A program made the position numbers and the translations under genes. From the NCBI GenBank assembly GCA_027075825.1, contig JALSZZ010000375.1:1-7228 (forward strand): a stretch of DNA of 7,228 nucleotides. Reading direction: 5' to 3'. The stretch is from Mariprofundaceae bacterium. Lineage in GTDB: Bacteria; Pseudomonadota; Zetaproteobacteria; Mariprofundales; Mariprofundaceae. The notes under the pieces are model-generated. The model was given only the letters and a program-made list of their open reading frames with translations. It made no database searches and was not told the origin of the DNA. Below are positions 6,504-7,228 of the stretch, piece after piece; position 1 is the stretch's first letter, and every line of letters starts with the position of its first letter.

Positions 6504-7228
6504 TCAAAGCAATAATTCCGCTATTTGTACGGCATTTAGCGCCGCGCCTTTACGCACATTATCAGCCACGACCCATAAGTGCAAGGAATTTATACAAGTA
6601 TCATCATCACGGATACGCCCAACCCATACCGGATCAGTCCCCGCAGCCTCTGATGCTAAAGGATAATCCTCACTTGCAGGATCATCAACAACGCACACGC
6701 CCGGCGCTTCTGCCAGCGCTTCCCGTGCCCGTGCTGCCGTCATGGGCGCGGCAAAGCTTACATTGACGGATTCGCTATGCCCGTAAAAAACCGGCACGCG
6801 CACAGTGGTCGCCGTCACAGCCAGATCAGCGCCCATGATTTTGCGCGTTTCATCCATCATTTTGCGCTCTTCTTTGGTGTAGCCATCATCCATGAAGACA
6901 TCGATCTGCGGGATCACATTGAAGGCGATACGCGCCGGGAAAACCTCAGCATCGCACGCTTCACCACACAGCAAATACCGTGTCTGATGCGCCAGCTCAT
7001 CCATCGCCTTGCGACCAGCACCAGACACAGCCTGATACGTTGATACTACGACGCGCTCAATCGGTGCCACGTCGTGCAACGGCTTAAGCGCCACTACCAT
7101 CTGAATGGTGGAACAATTCGGGTTGGCAATAATCCGGTTTTCATGCGCCATGGCCAATGCCTGTGGGTTCACTTCCGGCACCACCAACGCCACATCATCA
7201 TGCATGCGCCAGGCACTGGAATTATCAA
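6504..7228 (-). CDS. asd: Aspartate-semialdehyde dehydrogenase, C-terminal part (runs off right edge)
   Basis: Asd reduces L-aspartyl-4-phosphate to aspartate-4-semialdehyde with NADPH, the branch point to lysine, diaminopimelate, threonine and methionine. The final 240 residues are present; the 5' end is outside. The edge reads DNSSAWRM, a conserved family motif, so the Met at 7205 is internal and not the start. The catalytic cysteine is in NPNCSTIQMVVAL (codon 7113-7115). STYQAVSGAGRKAMDEL follows, then AFNVIPQID, and the active-site histidine is in RVPVFYGHSESVNV (codon 6777-6779). The C-terminal end has VGRIR and SLHLWVVADNVRKGAALNAVQIAE, as expected for an intact enzyme. This is the NPNCSTIQ subtype rather than the E. 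coli subtype. The stop TGA is immediately followed by TAA. No minus-strand terminator lies before fimV 55 nt downstream, so read-through into fimV is likely. Confidence 0.97.
   Translation of the reverse strand, partial: DNSSAWRMHDDVALVVPEVNPQALAMAHENRIIANPNCSTIQMVVALKPLHDVAPIERVVVSTYQAVSGAGRKAMDELAHQTRYLLCGEACDAEVFPARIAFNVIPQIDVFMDDGYTKEERKMMDETRKIMGADLAVTATTVRVPVFYGHSESVNVSFAAPMTAARAREALAEAPGVCVVDDPASEDYPLASEAAGTDPVWVGRIRDDDTCINSLHLWVVADNVRKGAALNAVQIAELLL

Overview
Every gene supported here lies on the minus strand, so the biological order runs from the right edge of the window to the left. The order is: asd (3' part only) -> fimV -> ycgN-like -> DUF3467 protein -> a possible 30-codon micro-ORF -> RpfE-type/COG4255-like protein -> recJ (5' part only). 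Gaps are 55 nt (asd-fimV), 35 nt (fimV-ycgN) and 128 nt (DUF3467-rpfE type). ycgN/DUF3467 overlap by about 4 nt and rpfE-type/recJ overlap by 8 nt. I see no minus-strand intrinsic terminator between any pair, so one long transcript or two overlapping operons are possible.

The organism is most likely a non-enteric proteobacterium of moderate GC (a little above 50% by eye). The Asd is the NPNCSTIQ type found in groups such as Xanthomonas, Legionella and Chromatiales, not the E. coli type. The asd-fimV pairing, the FimV architecture and the RpfE-type gene next to recJ also point to Gammaproteobacteria or a close neighbour (Beta-, Acidithio- or Zetaproteobacteria). I cannot place it more precisely.

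Right part (2831-7228): the end of aspartate-semialdehyde dehydrogenase, then a 1205-residue FimV. This is an inner-membrane hub protein with a signal peptide, a periplasmic N-terminal domain, LysM, a coiled coil, one transmembrane helix and a long acidic cytoplasmic region. That region carries DFDLG-type repeats, many spaced exactly 31 residues apart, but the usual extreme C-terminal TPR of FimV is not visible.

Middle part (1919-2830): a YcgN (UPF0260) cysteine-cluster protein and a DUF3467 protein that appear translationally coupled through a GTGA overlap, followed by a short spacer. The spacer contains a small ORF that begins with the same GTGAGC junction. Left part (1-1918): an RpfE-type protein of unknown function, coupled to the first 346 codons of a RecJ single-strand exonuclease whose metal-binding DHH motifs are intact but whose surrounding motif residues are divergent.

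Most of the window is housekeeping or surface-assembly content. I found no convincing new defence or mobile system. The points most worth checking are the FimV repeat architecture with its alternative C-terminus, the replacement of the usual truA/trp neighbours by ycgN-DUF3467, and the micro-ORF.
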